A DNA stretch of 64,000 bases from Gonium pectorale (Eukaryota; Chlorophyta; Chlorophyceae; Chlamydomonadales; Volvocaceae). Position 1 is the stretch's first letter; each line of letters begins with the position of its first letter. Under the pieces are notes generated by a model. The model ran no database searches and had not been told where the DNA came from. It saw only the letters and a program-made list of their open reading frames with translations. This document shows, in pieces, positions 24,601 to 37,600 of the stretch. Position numbers and translations under genes: made by a program. Location: contig LSYV01000006.1 of assembly GCA_001584585.1 (NCBI GenBank), positions 2,989,126-3,053,125 of the forward strand. The letters are read 5' to 3'.

Positions 24601-26741
24601 ATCCCGCTCACCGGGCGATACTTCCGTTTGCGTGCGGGCCGCCTCGCGACGTTACCTGCCCCCCGCCCGAAATCTCTCTTCCCCAACCCCCCAGGCTCCC
24701 TGGCTGCTGCTCCTGGAGACGGACTACGTGTGGATGAAGCCGCTGCCCGACCCCGGGGACGCCTACGACCGCTCCGTGCCGGGCTGGTCGTTCGGCTTCG
24801 ACTACATCGCGCCCAGCATCCCGAGTGAGTGGGCGCGCCGTTGGGCGGCGGACGCAATCGCGCCACATCCTGTTGCGTGCTTGATGTGCGGACCCTGCGG
24901 GTGGTTACCGCACTACAGAACCGTGGCGTTGTTAGAGGCACGTCGCTGAGGTGCCTCATGCCACCACGCCAGCAGAGCTGTATGCTGCCAATCTTGCCCC
25001 CGCGCAGTTATCCGGAAGCTGCTCACTGAGCGCTGCCCCGACTGCGACCCCGCCACCATCCCCAACTCGGGCCCCGCGCCCGTGCTGGCGCGCTTCTCGG
25101 ACTTCAAGGTGCGGCCGGAGTGCGTCGGCGCGCCGTTCTTTGGATCGATGTCCCCTAGCTTCCTAGCCGCACAGTGCTCTCTGCGTGCCTCATGTTGCCT
25201 GCAGCGCCATGCGTCTGCTGGCCTGGAACCTGCGGCCTTGCGACCCCGAATGCAACATGTACAGATGGCTTTCTTGCGTTCCCGCAGGCTGCCACCCCCA
25301 TCTGGGAGGAGCTCAGCAAGTGGATCGAGACGCACGAGGAAGCCAAGAAGATGCTGGGTGGGTGTCGCGCGCCCGTGCCATGGCCGGCGCGGTGCGGGCA
25401 CCTATGCGCATTACACCTTGACCAATGTGCAGGGCGTGCCCAAGGGGGCGACGTGCGAGACAAACCAGCCCACACCTCTCGTGCTCTTGAATGCTTGCTT
25501 CAGCGTGCATCGCCGTCGACGCAGGGCCCATTCTCAATTGTGACTGAACTTCGCGCTCGCAGGCTGGGTCCGTGAGATGTACGCGTGGGACATTGGAGTG
25601 GCCGCCAATAAGCTCAACATCCGCAACCAGCCGCCGCCCAGCTCGCCGCTGATCTCGCAGCCGCCACACGACCGCTCCATCGGCAACGCCTCCATGTACC
25701 ACTACACCTGGGGCACCCTGTACAAGGTGGGCAGAGGGAAATCCACAAGGCCAGTGGAACCTGGTGTATCTGCGGCCATGCTCGGATTGGGTGTTTGGCG
25801 CTTTGGTTGTGTGGCCGGCACAGTTTGGTTGGTACAGGTATTCCCCATACGCGTGTCAGCGCGCGTCAACGCATGTCGAGGACTTCCTCGACATGCCAGA
25901 TACTTGGCAGTGCGGCCTGAGCGGTGCGGCCATTTCAGTCGTGTGTTCTGTCAGCCGTTCGCAGCATCTGCCCGGTCCCCTACCGTGCCTAGCTGAGATA
26001 TGTGGCAATGGTGGCCCATCCCGCTTGCAGAAGCGCGGCCAGGAGAAGGAGAAGGAATTCTGGATCTTCGACAAGCGTACGTACACGGCGTACGAGCACA
26101 TGCTAAAGGTACGGCGCAGGGGCACAGCGGCGATTGGCAGCCAGCGGGGCCTGCTGCGCATGGGCTGACCAGGTGGTCCGTCAAACCTCAGGCGCCTGCC
26201 ACCCCTACGCAGCTGACATGAGCCTGGTGCCCTGCCGCTACGGCGCCCTCCCCCCCTTCCGACCCGCTACCCCCCTCCTACGCCCTTTGCAGCTCCCTGC
26301 CATCCCCATGCCGCCGGACTGGTACGATGGAATCGTACTGCAGGTCGGTCGAGAATGTCCTGCTTGGAAACTGAAACGGTTGCTTACTTTTGAGCTGCTA
26401 CTACAATTTAACTTACCTCGCGTTCATGTGCGGAACTGAATGCAGCGTTTCGCTACCCGGCTGACCACCTGACGGATTTGTGTACGGTGCGCCTTCGGTA
26501 CATGACATGCGTCTGTTGAAAGCCTCCTTGAAACGCATCCCTTCCCTGCCCGCCCGTGGCAACCCTATCCCCGCCCCAGGACGGCCTGCCCGTCACCAAA
26601 GAGCTGCACGACACCGTGGTGGACATGCTCCGCCGCATGAACGAGGCGGTGGCGCAGCTGCCCGACCTCACGGAGAACGTCAAGAAACAGAAGGAGGCGG
26701 CCGCGGCGGCCGCAGCAGCCGGCAAGACCTCCACTTCCTAG
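21662..26741 (+). CDS. HPAT: Hydroxyproline O-arabinosyltransferase-like Golgi glycosyltransferase
   Basis: Transfers arabinose to hydroxyproline in cell-wall and flagellar-type glycoproteins (role known for plant HPAT family GT95). Thirteen exons: 21662-21772, 22745-22822, 23066-23164, 23365-23807, 23999-24101, 24340-24468, 24695-24824, 25008-25108, 25288-25357, 25563-25726, 26031-26108, 26293-26343, 26580-26741; 573 codons. The protein is type II: a short Arg/Lys-rich tail, one membrane span at residues 14-32, then an Ala/Thr/Asn-rich stalk. The catalytic domain has HTLFTSNGSPYQNIQARIM, TRILHRTTPDEVMDEIPTF, the DxD-like LLLLETDYVWMKPLP, and GWVREMYAWDI. A Lys/Ala-rich tail follows VDMLRRMNEAV. 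Exons 2 and 3 are near copies of each other. TGTAA at 27514 is a candidate poly(A) signal. A possible extra exon ends at 22532. Confidence 0.92.
22745..23164 (+). repeat. Duplicated exons 2 and 3 of the HPAT-like gene
   Basis: Exon 2 (22745-22822, 26 codons) and exon 3 (23066-23164, 33 codons) both begin by encoding MAAALKQQQSDKSE and both end at a GTGCG donor. Exon 4 opens with a third partial copy, AQQSDKSENK. All are phase 0 on both sides. Confidence 0.85.
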
Positions 26742-28119
26742 GCGGCCAGCGCGTGCTTGTTTACGCTGATATGGCACGGGAGTCTGCAGTATGGCCGTGC
26801 CCGCCACGACTTCACGCTGGACCTCATGAGGGTTAGGTGCAGTATAATGTGGTTTTCGTCTGCAAGAGACATCGCATTGCTTAGGCAGAATCAGATCCGG
26901 ACGAGGCAGACGACTGCCATTCGAGCCCATTCACGTGTCCGGCGAACCGGGTTTACAAGTGTTGCCGTACCTGCGTGCACATGGCTTTGAGATTGCGTGC
27001 GCCCATGTCCGGTTGTGACGCTGGATGCGAGCGAGTCTGTGCGTCTCAGGGCCTTGGCCGCCGCGTCAGACTTGGTCTGGACCGCGACCCGCGGGGGAGG
27101 ATTGAAGGGATTTTGGCCATTGGGGGGGCTAGCCTTGGCCCATGGTCACAGTGTTGAAATGGAACGACGCATACGACGAGCACAGTGTATATGGTCACAG
27201 TGTATATGTCGGGTGGCATTCAGCAGACGGTACCACTTGCACAGTGATTGGGTGCGGCATGGGCCGGTAGGGTCCATTGGGGCTGCCGTTTGGATTGGGA
27301 TACTGACGATTGTTGCTGCCCGTCGTGCACTTTGCGCGAGGGCAGAGCCATCCAGAGCTGAGGTGTGTTTGGAAGGCTAGCTGGGCTCAGCGCTCGAAGG
27401 GTACTACGGATGGCGCTCCTGGGGACGCAGTGCAGCGCAGAACAGCGCCTCGCTGTCTTGTCCGTCTGCATTTCATGCGCCCCCTTGCGCATCTGCTAGA
27501 TCGACGGATACGCTGTAACATGTCAGTGCCGGCCGCCATGCGTGCCAAGCGTGGGGAACGAGTTTGCTGTGTAGATGTATGTGAAAAAGAGAAGCCTGCA
27601 CTGAAAAGAGGGGCTTTCCATCGTCTAGGGATTTAAGGACGTTGTGCGCCGCGGTTGTGCAACAGCCGCCAGCCTTCTCCAGGACAAGCGAGGGCGACGA
27701 CCTGGCCCATCATCCGTGAGCCGTCGTAGTGGGGCCTTACATTTGCAGATGATCCGCGCATGATGGCGATTTCCCATGGCGATTCACACAGCACGGCTCC
27801 TTGTACTGCGAACGCTCATACCAGAACCAGCGTCGCCACGGCCGGCACCACCGACGCCGTGCCTGTGCGCCGCTCGCTCAGGGCCGACCGCATCAACAGA
27901 CGACTGCCGCACCCACCCACCCGCAACACCTCAACACGCAGCAACCCCGGTCTCCTCAACATCCACGCCCCCTGCAACCCCCACTTCCCTCCGTGCAGTG
28001 CCCCAGCACCCAACCCCAGCACCAACCCTCCCCACTCCGCCTCGCGTCACCGCCCCTCGCAACCACCCCAACGCCCCTGCGGGCCCTTCCTCCGCCCAAC
28101 GTCGCCCTCCCTCGCCGCC
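26742..28119. other. 3' UTRs between convergent HPAT and OEP80 genes
   Basis: Plus-strand TGTAA at 27514-27518 and minus-strand TGTAA at 27741-27737 are the likely poly(A) signals of the two flanking genes. A 30-base match to the dispersed repeat lies at 27151-27180. No gene recognised. Confidence 0.55.
27151..27180 (+). repeat. Dispersed repeat, truncated copy
   Basis: Matches the left ends of the copies at 53593 and 59750 (GTTGAAAxGGAA, then ACGCATACGACGAGC), then diverges. It is the shortest copy of the first half. Confidence 0.6.
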
Positions 28120-31100
28120 TCACCCGTACCCCAGGCCCACGTGGAACCGCCCCTCACCTGCTGCGTTCCACGCGTACTCGAACCGCACCGGCCCCACCGG
28201 CGAGTCCAGCCGAAGCCCCGCGCCGAAGCCGTACCCCGCCCCCGGCTTGCCGCGCACGCCCGCGGGGTCGCCGATGACCGCCGGTCCGCTGCCCAGGTCG
28301 GAGCCGTAGTCCAGGAAGGCGGTGGCCACCAGCGGGCGGACCGGCAGCGGGGCGCGCAGCTCGGCGCTCGCCTCCACGCTGTGGCGGCCCGAGCCCACGC
28401 CGCCCTCTGAAATGGGAGAGTGGGGGCCCGAGGGAGCGGCCGTTGGAGGGCGAGGCAGGCTAGGGGCACGGAAGTTCGGTCGGGCCGCGATGGGCGCAAG
28501 GAGGTATGGATACATTGTGCGTGGAGGTTGGATAGAGTTGGGGCTGTCGGGTATGCCAGATTCCGGTCGTATGGGGCATGCTGGCGTACGTTGGGCGCAT
28601 GTAAGCCGCGTCATATCGCCCGGCGGCCGCCTACCCCCGTATCCGCGGACGGAGTTGGTTCCCCCAATGGGGAAGGCCTCGTAGGGCGGCAGGTCGCCCA
28701 CGCAGCCGCCTGCCCGGCCGCGCAGGTACAGGCCCAGGTAGGGGCCCAGCCGGAAGGCCTTGTCCAGGCGGAGCTGCGGGAGGGCATGGGTCATGGGAGG
28801 AACGCCAAGGTGGAGATCGGCGGGAAACTTCCAGCTCACGGGGGTGGGTGTGCGAGAGAATGCCGGGGTGGAGCGAGGGTCGGGGCGCGAGAGGCGTAGG
28901 TCGAGCAAGGTGGCACTATCGAAAGGGGCCTCAGGCCTTGAATACTTCCATACCGTTGCCGAGTCACGACCCCTTTCGCATCCGTGACTGGTCCACCCTA
29001 AAGGCCGGCTCAACGCTATAGCTTACGCCATTGAAGTCCCACAACTCACAACGATACCCAACTTCACACATGGCTGGCAGCCTCTTAGCTTCCACACGGT
29101 GAATTCCCCTCCCGCTTATTCCCCAACTGCAGGCACTGCTGCCCCCCCACACCAGCCCACCCGCGCGGCCACACCTTGAGCCGCGTGTAGTGCAGCCACT
29201 CCCTGCGCAGCGGCACTGCCTGCTCGATGCCCATCAGCGCGTGCGTGTCCACGTCCAGCGGGTCGCTGCGGCGCGGAACGGGGTGGACGCGGCGCGTCAG
29301 AGGACTGGAAGGCGTCCTCAGTGGAGACACCCCGAGTCGCCCTACGTCGTCAGAGGCTAAGCGGCGAAATGTTCCCAGGCGCACCTGCCGGTGCCGGCCT
29401 GGCCCCACCTGTAGGACGCAGTGGCCGACCCGATGAGCGCCGTGTCGTTGTTGTCGGGCGAGAAGGTGATGGGCGCGTGGTACATGTCGTGGGTGATGGG
29501 GTTGCCTCGCTCGTCCATGCAGCGGGTGCGCTGGCAGCTGGCGGACAGCGTGCCGGACCAGCTGCGGCGGCGGGCGGGCGGAGGGGCGGGGTTTGAAGGA
29601 AACGCGGGGGGCGAGGGGCGAGGGGCGAGGGGCGGGGAGTTTGAGAATGCAAGGGTCGATAGGAACGGGCTGGAAGCCAGCAGCTCTCGCCCGTCCGCGG
29701 GGGGGAGGACAGCTGAGGGGATAGTTGAAGGGAAATGGGGAGGGGGGGAGGGGAAAGGATATGTGTGAGAGGGGACAAGATGGCAGAGCGCGGGCCGGGG
29801 CATGTCGCCAAGTAGGCGTGGCACGCAAGGTGAGGCCGTACGGCATTAGTGTGGGCATGGGTAGGGTGCACGCGGGCAGGACGAGGGGGCAGGTACACGC
29901 CCCCACGTCCCCGGCCCCCCGCCCAGGCGCTCACCCCGGCGCCAGCGGGCGCTGCCACTCCACCCCGGCCTGCAGGCGCCCCAGCAGCACCCCGCCCGAA
30001 GAGGAGCCGCCGTCGTCGCCGTCCGCCTCCGCCTTGCCGTGCACCGCGTTGCCTGCCGGTGATGGCCGCGGGAGACCCGGGGCCGGGGGCACGGTTGGGG
30101 ACAACAGAGAATGATGCATGGGCGATGCTACATAACGCAAGCGGCGATTGACGAGCACGTACGGGCACGAGGGACGAGGCATAGTAGTTTAAGGACCGAG
30201 GTTGGATGAAATGGGTTTGGAATACAGCAGCAACATCCAGTCGTTTAATGGATGCGACAGGAGGTACGACGCTCACCCGTGGTGCGGTTGTTCATGACCG
30301 TGATGGTCCGTGAGGTGCGGTGCGGGTCGCTGTTGACCCACGGGTCGGTGTGCTGCAGCCGAAACAGCTTGTCAACCTGCCATGTGCGCGGGGAAAGAGA
30401 AGAGGGCAGCAGGGGAGGGGTCTGGGAGGGTGAGCGGTTATCGTGGGCGGCATGGGCACAGGCAGCAGTGGAGCGCGGTTGCGCCGGAGCCGCGTCAGGA
30501 GGTGGCGAGTGCGTGGGCTGTAAGACGGGCGCCGGAACTGCAACCACCTCAATCATTGAGCCCTGCAGTGCGTGCACCACTCAAAGATCCCATTTTCCTG
30601 TCTTGCCAGTCCGCCTGACATCCCGCCTGCGTCCCAAAGTCTCCGTTTGCCTCAATCCCGATGCAACCTCCCCGCCGCTCCGCTCGCGCCACAACGCGCC
30701 GCCCCACCCCCGCTGCTGCCCACCTGTCCGATCTCGGCGCTAACCGTGAGGCGCTGGTTGAGGCCAAACAGGTTCCGCTCGTTGTAGGAGAAGGAGCCCA
30801 GCAGTCCGGGCCAGGCGCCCTCGCCCGCCGCCGCGGCGCTGATGCCGCCCCCTGCAGACAGGCCTCCCGTCTTGCGCTCCAACAGGTCCAGAACCAGGTC
30901 AACCTGGGTGGCCAGGTGCACGATTTGGTTGTTAAGAAGAACGGAGATCATGCCAGGTGCTTAGGGCGCAAGCGATTGACGCAACGGCCTTGAGACTGTA
31001 GTCCTCAAGGTCTCCGTCGGTACGCGTACCCTCCAGTACCATGCGCTTACGTTGCGTGGAGAGACGATGGCCGATGGGCTCTTGGGCACGGCCCCCGCCA

Positions 31101-34100
31101 TCTACGGCACTAGCCCATCAACCATGGCACTTCCGTATGAGCGTTTCACGCCCGCCCACCCTCGCCCGCTTCCTGACACCAGTCGGGGACTGCCCATCCC
31201 CCGCTCCCGCCCCGCCGCTGCGTGCCTTGGGCTGCGTCTCCGTGGAGTCCTCCGCCTCCCGCGTGGACACGTTGACGTCCTCGAACAGCCCCGTCGAGTA
31301 GACCGCGTTAATGTCGCGGCGCACCGCCTTCAGGTTGTACACCTGGCCCGGCTGCGTGGTGAGGTGGCGCGTCACGATGTGCGGCCGCGTGCGCGGCTTG
31401 TCGCGCGGCTGCCCGCTGGCGGGGTCCAGGAAGCGCAGCTGCACCGAGCCCACCACCGCCTCCGCGGCGTGGAGCGACAGCGCGCCGTTCTCAAACGTGT
31501 AGTCCGAGATCTGGCGGCGGGGCGGGGAGGGCGGGGGGGGGGAGTGGGGAGGGACGCCGGGTGGGCACGGGTCCGAGGCGGAGGAGCATGGGGTGGTTCA
31601 GAAGCGGAGGGCAGGGTTTTGGGCCCGCGGAGGGACGGTGGGCGGCTATGACAGGTCGGGGCGCACACAAACCCGGATCAGCGTTTCCGGGCCGGACCGC
31701 GGAAGGGCAGGACGGGCTTGGCGAGAGGCGCTTTCACCCACTGCCCCCGTGCCCCGGTACCCCCCCCCCTGCTGCCCGCCGGACCACTACGCAGCACATG
31801 GTGGCGTCCCGCCCCACCCAGGCCCCACCTGCCCGCCCCACCCAGGCCCCACCTGCCCGCCCCACCCAGCCGTCCCCCCTGCCTCACCATGCCCATGATC
31901 CCCCGCTCCTGGTACCAGCCGTCCAGGCGGGCGATGGCCTTCTGGAGCGACCCCAGGTTCAGCGTCCGGCCGGGCATGCCCTTCAAGGAGGGCCGGGGGC
32001 CGAGGAAAGGGCGGCAGGTCGGCATGCTGGCGAGGAGGCGGTGGGGCGAGAGGTAAGGTAAGCGGAGGCCGAGCTCACTGCAGCGCTGCGATCCCTTCGC
32101 ATCGCATCACACAGGATCCATCCCACCCACAGTGTCCCCATTCACGTTGCTCGCCAGTCACATAACCCACACCACTCTGGCCAATGGATATGGGGACAAG
32201 GCTTGCGGGATGTGAAGTTTCGGCACCGCCAATGCCAATCACGGGCGACCACCGCTGTTGTGACCCCATTACTGGCCGACAACCAAGCACAAGGACAAGG
32301 CCGTTCCTTCCGGTGTGAGCTGCTGCCGGCGCGCCGGCGTCCTGGGCTGATCAGTATCTCGTGATCACCTGCCCCCTACCCACGTCCGCCCACCTGGAAC
32401 GCCTCCTGTATTACGCTGCTTGGCAGCAGGTTGGCGCCCGTGGCGGTCAGGGAGCGCACCTCCTCGTTGGGTCGCACCTGGAGGGGCGAGCGCGCGAGCG
32501 AGGGGGGGAGCGAGGGGGAGCGAGCGATGGGGAGTGACGGCGGCGCAGGGGGCGGGGCTGGGGCGAGGGTTGAGGATGCGCCCCGCTGCAGGCGCGGGGC
32601 CCAGCCCTGCCCTGCCCTGCCCTGCCGGGTCCCGTCAGGGCGGGCTGCTGCGCAGCGCAACCGGCTGCCCAACCCTGTGCTGCCCGCGTCAGCCGTCCTT
32701 GCCTCCTGGCCTTCCTGTATGCGAACCACCCACATATGCACCCCCGCCAGGCCCCGCCCGGCCCCGCCCACCTTGATGCGCAGCTTGACCCCGTCGCGCG
32801 TGTCCTCCGCGTCCGGGGACACCTCAGAGAACCAGCCGGTGGCGAACACGCGCCGTACGTCGGCCTGGCGGGAGGGGGGATAGAGGGTTGGAAGGCATTC
32901 TCAGGCGGGAAGGGGGAGGGGCCATTCAGTCCGGGAGGGGGGAGGGGGGCAGGGGGAGGGGGCAAGGGGTGCGAGATGTGAGGGTGGTGGTGGTGTCGCA
33001 GCAAAGGGCCAACGCAGCTCGCGTGCGGCCGGCCGGCTGGCTGACTGGATATCACAGCAGGCCCGTTGGTGATGGGCGCAGAGGCAAGTCAGGCCAGGCG
33101 GGTAACTCATCACCAGCACAAGGCTACGCCGGCGCCCCGGTCCCGGGCACCGCTCCCACCAGGCAGGCGCCCAACGGCTGTGACCACCCATCAGGCCGCG
33201 TTCATATGCTTGGCACGCACTGCAGGCGAGGGGCCACCCACCCCGCCCTAATGCCAGGAAAAGGCGACGAGGGAGCGCCTCCCAACCCCCGCACGCACTC
33301 GCCCACCCGCCCGCTGATACACGGAATGTGCCCGACCGCCCCGGCAGCCCCGCCTCACCTTGACCTCCTCCAGCGTGTACGCGAAGTTGGGCCGCGTGGT
33401 GAGCGCCTCCCGCGCGATGCGGGCCAGGTCGCCGCTGCAGCCCACCACCTCCACCTGCAGGGGGCCAGCGCAGGAGCGCGGCGCAGGGGAGCGTCTGAGG
33501 GGACTGCCCCTTGAGGCGTACACTATTGATACAGCGATACAGGAAGGGCATGCCGCTGTCACCGCCTCAACGGACCCCGCCTCCGACTCAACGGACCCCG
33601 CCTCAACCCCGCCTCGAGCACTTCCCACAAACGGCACAATCCTACAGACCGCCCGCCTCGGCCAGGACCCAGGGGCGGGCACCGAGTCGCCGGCGAAGGG
33701 GACAAGCAGAGGCCGGCGGCTGCTGACGCTGCCCCAATGCTGCCATCAGGAGGCGCTCAGCGCTCTTCCCGAGGCCCTGGGCGGGCAAGCTGCTGTGACA
33801 GGAGCACTGCAGCCGTCGCACTCACGCTCGACGCCTGGCGGAGGGTCCCCGTAACCGAGGGATTCAATAGCTGCAGGGCGGCCTCAGGGCGCCGCCGACC
33901 CTTCCTCCCCTGCCCTGGCGTTACGGTATTTCCACCCCCGCACGCCAGCAACAGGTCTTCACGCGGCATACCCCCTGCGGGTGGCGGTAGCGCACCTCCG
34001 AGATGAGGATGCGGTCCTCCGGTTCGCTCTTGGCTGCCGAGCCCCCCTCGGCGTCCGCTGCCGCCTTGGAACCATGCCTCCTGCCGCCGCCGCCGCCCGC

Positions 34101-34394
34101 CGCGTCGCCTAGCCCGCCAGCCGCTGGCAGCGTCACCGCCGCAAGCACTGGCGGGCCTCTCCTTAGCATCATGCGCGGCGCACTTGGCGCGGAGCCGGGG
34201 TTGCGCGAGCCCACAGATCCCGACCGAGGCCCTGGCCCATGGCGGTCGGCCCAGGGCCCCAGGCCCCCGACCTCGCGGCCATGCGATGCCCAGCCATCCA
34301 CAACGGGTTTGAATGTGCTTGATAGGTGCTCGACAAGGGACTGCAGCGGCTGAGCAAGGTGCCGGCCCCACGGGCCGTCAGGGGCTGGGTTCAT
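28120..34394 (-). CDS. OEP80: Plastid outer-envelope Omp85 protein, OEP80 type
   Basis: Beta-barrel protein of the plastid outer envelope, related to Toc75 and bacterial BamA; OEP80 is needed for barrel biogenesis. Thirteen exons: 34394-33996, 33454-33359, 32864-32772, 32477-32394, 31980-31888, 31510-31160, 30903-30724, 30376-30277, 30052-29935, 29561-29409, 29265-29175, 28773-28635, 28406-28120; 728 codons, close to plant OEP80. Residues 1-133 are a low-complexity leader. POTRA-like repeats follow, with ATGWFSEVSPD and GWYQERGIMGMV. The barrel starts near KTGGLSAGGGIS and contains NERNLFGLNQRL, HTDPWVNSD.HRTSRTI and the L6 signature GGTNSVRGYG at about 623-632. It ends in FHVGLGYG, with an aromatic/hydrophobic last strand. 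Leader length and lack of a poly-Gly stretch favour OEP80 over Toc75. The exon 6 end rests on phase and is less certain. Confidence 0.94.
31811..31870 (+). repeat. About 22-base tandem repeat in an OEP80 intron
   Basis: Two full copies and one partial copy of a Pro-codon-like unit, GCCCCACCCAGGCCCCACCT followed by GCCC, lie in the intron between exons 5 and 6. Confidence 0.7.
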
Positions 34395-34662
34395 GCCCAC
34401 ATTCAGGAAGTTTTCTGCATTCAGGTGACACGGCGTAGATGCTGTGATACGCTGTGTGCAACAAACGGGCTCTCTCTCAACAAGTTCCACCGCCGTATTC
34501 GCTTCATATGGCGCCCTTCTCCGCTCTGGCCAATCGAGCACTACACGTGAGCAATACAAATCAGCTTGATCTGTAGAAATGCTTTGCTCATTTTTCACAA
34601 GAGTGTAGTCAAGCATTGGCTTGGGACTTGTGGCAGCGACGGCCATTTCTGCTTGCTCAGTC
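34395..34662. promoter_or_regulatory. Compact divergent promoter between OEP80 and the fucosyltransferase-like gene
   Basis: Only 268 bases separate the two start codons, the shortest intergenic region in the window. It is AT-richer than its flanks (about 34540-34620). Inference from orientation. Confidence 0.5.
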
Positions 34663-37600
34663 ATGACGGCAGCGCCGCGTAACCCTTCCGCGGCTCGCCG
34701 CTCCCGCGGGCCGGCTCGACCGGTGCTCATTCTCAAGCTTCTCGTCGTTTGCGTGGCGGTGGTCGGGGTCAGCGTCATGGGCATCATGAGCGTTGCTCCA
34801 TACGTGTTTGGAGAGCGTCGCTGGCTGGGGCATCCTCGGTCGTCATCAGCAGCAAGCGCTGACCTTGCGGAGCCGCTGGCGGTCGGGCTGAAGACGCCGA
34901 CGCGAGGCAAGTCGCGTCTCGGGTCATGAGGACAGGGGCACTTCGGCAGGATATGCCGGGGGACCAGACGCACGGGAACTTGTGGCAGTTCTGCGCACTA
35001 AAATTGAATGCTATCCTCGCCATACCTGCATTGCCGATGGGAATGTAGGGCTGCTGGACCTCCGCGTCTCAGATGGCACTAAGTACCTCATGGTGCAGTG
35101 CCACCGCGGACAGCTGTCCAACCGGCTCATGTGCCTGCGGGCCGGCGTCCTACTTGCGAGGGCGCTACAGCGCGTGCTCGTGCTGCCCGTATTCACCGAC
35201 AGCGACCCCGTCGTGGACGTGTCCAAGTACGTTAGCCTGGAGTGCTTCAGGTAAGCGGACCGTTGCAAGGGCGGACGGCCAGGCAGGCACCGTGGTAGGA
35301 AAGTCCCTGCGCACGTCCTTCCTGTCGCAGTCGAACCCATTCTGAACTCCTTACCAGCACTAGCATCGCATGGGCCGTCACATGGCGTAACGGTCCGCTT
35401 GTTCTACATATGCCACGGCGTCGCGTGGGCAGCGTCTGCGCAGCCGGTCAGCTGCCGCTCTGGAGGATTGCAACTGCGCAAGCCAGCCCAAAGCCAGCTG
35501 GCCTTCTCACACTCACGATCAGGGCGGGTCGCTATGGGTCGAGGGCTTGTACGAGGGAGGCGTGGCGTGTACGACTGATGTCCCCAGCGAGCGCACCCTC
35601 TGCACTACTGCCCCAGCCCCTACGTGCCGCACTGCGTGAGGTGTGCGATTCTAAGCTTAGCCATGTTAATTGAAGTGCACAACCTACTAACCGGTAAAAT
35701 ATGTCACACCCACTCGGCCCTCCCTAGGCGCAACAACCAGGCCATCACGTTTGGGGAGTTTCGGGAGCAGCTCTGCCACGGCGTGGGCCTCAAAGTTCCC
35801 GATCAGGACACACCCACCGGCAGTAGCAACGGGTCGCTGCCGCACGTCAAGTCCCGGAAGCAACTCAAAGAAGACGTTGGGGACGGCTCGTTCTGCAACG
35901 AAGGGGTGCTGCTGCAGCTGGAGAACAGCTTCAGCCTAGCGGGTGCGACGATGGGCTCGGCGGGGATGGGCTTGGGGCGACAGGGTGTGTCGACGGCGCA
36001 CGCGGCACGCGTAGGGCAAGGCAAGGGCAAGCTCCCGAGCTCCCGCCACGCGATGCTGTTGTTGCTGCCTACAGTTACCACTTGCTTGTTGCACCTGGCT
36101 CCCAACCTCCCGCAGCATGCGCCGGCTCCCCACCGTTCGCCTCCCACCCTCCCCTCCACCCGCCCACCTCCAGACTACCGTGGCTATACGTGCTGGGCGC
36201 GCAACGAGGACATCACCAACGCCCGCGCGCTGGGCGTGGAGATCAAGCGCTGCAGCCACATCGTGCCGCATGCGCCCAAGGTTAACGGTACTGTGTTGGA
36301 GGGGGCCATGGCCGAACCCAACCCCTACGGCCTGGACCAGATCCTTGACGTGTTTGGGGGCCGCACCGAGAAGGTGCTGCTGTTCCTGGACCTTTTTGGT
36401 GTCAACCTCCTCCCGGCTGAGGAGGACCTGGCGGCCACCATCACGGAGCCGGGCCAGGTGTGCGGTTGGATGCCCCCCGAGCGGGCGGCCGCCGCCGCAG
36501 ACGTGGTCATGCAGGCGTTGATCCCCGCGGAGCCGCACGGGCAGGAGCAGGGTGCCCCCGGCGTCGCCGCTGTGGTGGAGCCAGCGGCGGCGGCAGTAGC
36601 TGACGGGGGCACAGCTGCGCCTCAGGCCGTGGCGGGCGCCGCGACGGCGGCTGCCGCCATACCTCGGAGAGCGGCAGCGGCGCTGCCGGCAGACGTGCGC
36701 ACGGCCAAGTCGTACGTGGGCGCGCCGCCGCCCATCCGGCTGCGCGGCACACGCCCCTACGTGGCGGTGCACCTGCGCCGCTCCGACTGGTTCTACTACT
36801 GCGCGGGCGCGCGCGACTGCTTTTACAGCATGACGGAGGCAGCCGCCTGGCTCAACTCCACCGTCGCCGACCGCGGCCTGGACACGCTGTACGTGTCGAC
36901 CAACGCCGACGAGCGCGAGAAGCAGATGCTGCGCCGCGCCGTGGCGGGGCGGGTGCTGTTCTGGGATGACGTGCTGGCGCAGCTGCAGCGCTGGCAGGGC
37001 GATGCGGCGCCCGGCGGCGATGTGGGTCAGGCGCCGCCGCCATGGCTGCGGTCGCTGCCCCTGGACGACGCGCTGATGGTGCAGATGGTGGAGAAGGCCA
37101 TCTGCATGCAGGCCACCCACTTCGTATCGTCCGCCGGCTCCACCTTCAGCGAGCAGATCCGGGACTTCCGAGGTGGCGGCCTGGGTGACCGGGAGCGCGA
37201 TCTGCTGCTGCGCCGCTGGGGCCCCGACGCGATTGCCGCGGCGTTGCGCTCCGTCACGGGCCCCGCCGCGGGCTCCAGTGGAGCAGCCGGCGAGGGCAAC
37301 TCGTCAGTTGCTACAGCACCGCCGCCCGACGAGCCGACCACCTTCCTGTGCGACCAGGAGCCGCCGCGGTACCCGGACGAGCGACGGTTCCCCGACGTCC
37401 ACAACATCAACATCTTCCTGCAGCAAGTGCGCGGCGTCATGGCCGCCGCAAAGGAGATGGCCGGCGGCCTTTGGGACGTGCTTCGGGGCGCCGGAGGAGA
37501 GCGCAGCTCGACTGTGGCCGATGCGCGGCCGCGCACGCTGTCCGACGCTCTGCTGGCGCCGTGGCGCTGGCTGGTGCGGCTGGTGCTGATCGCGGAGGAC

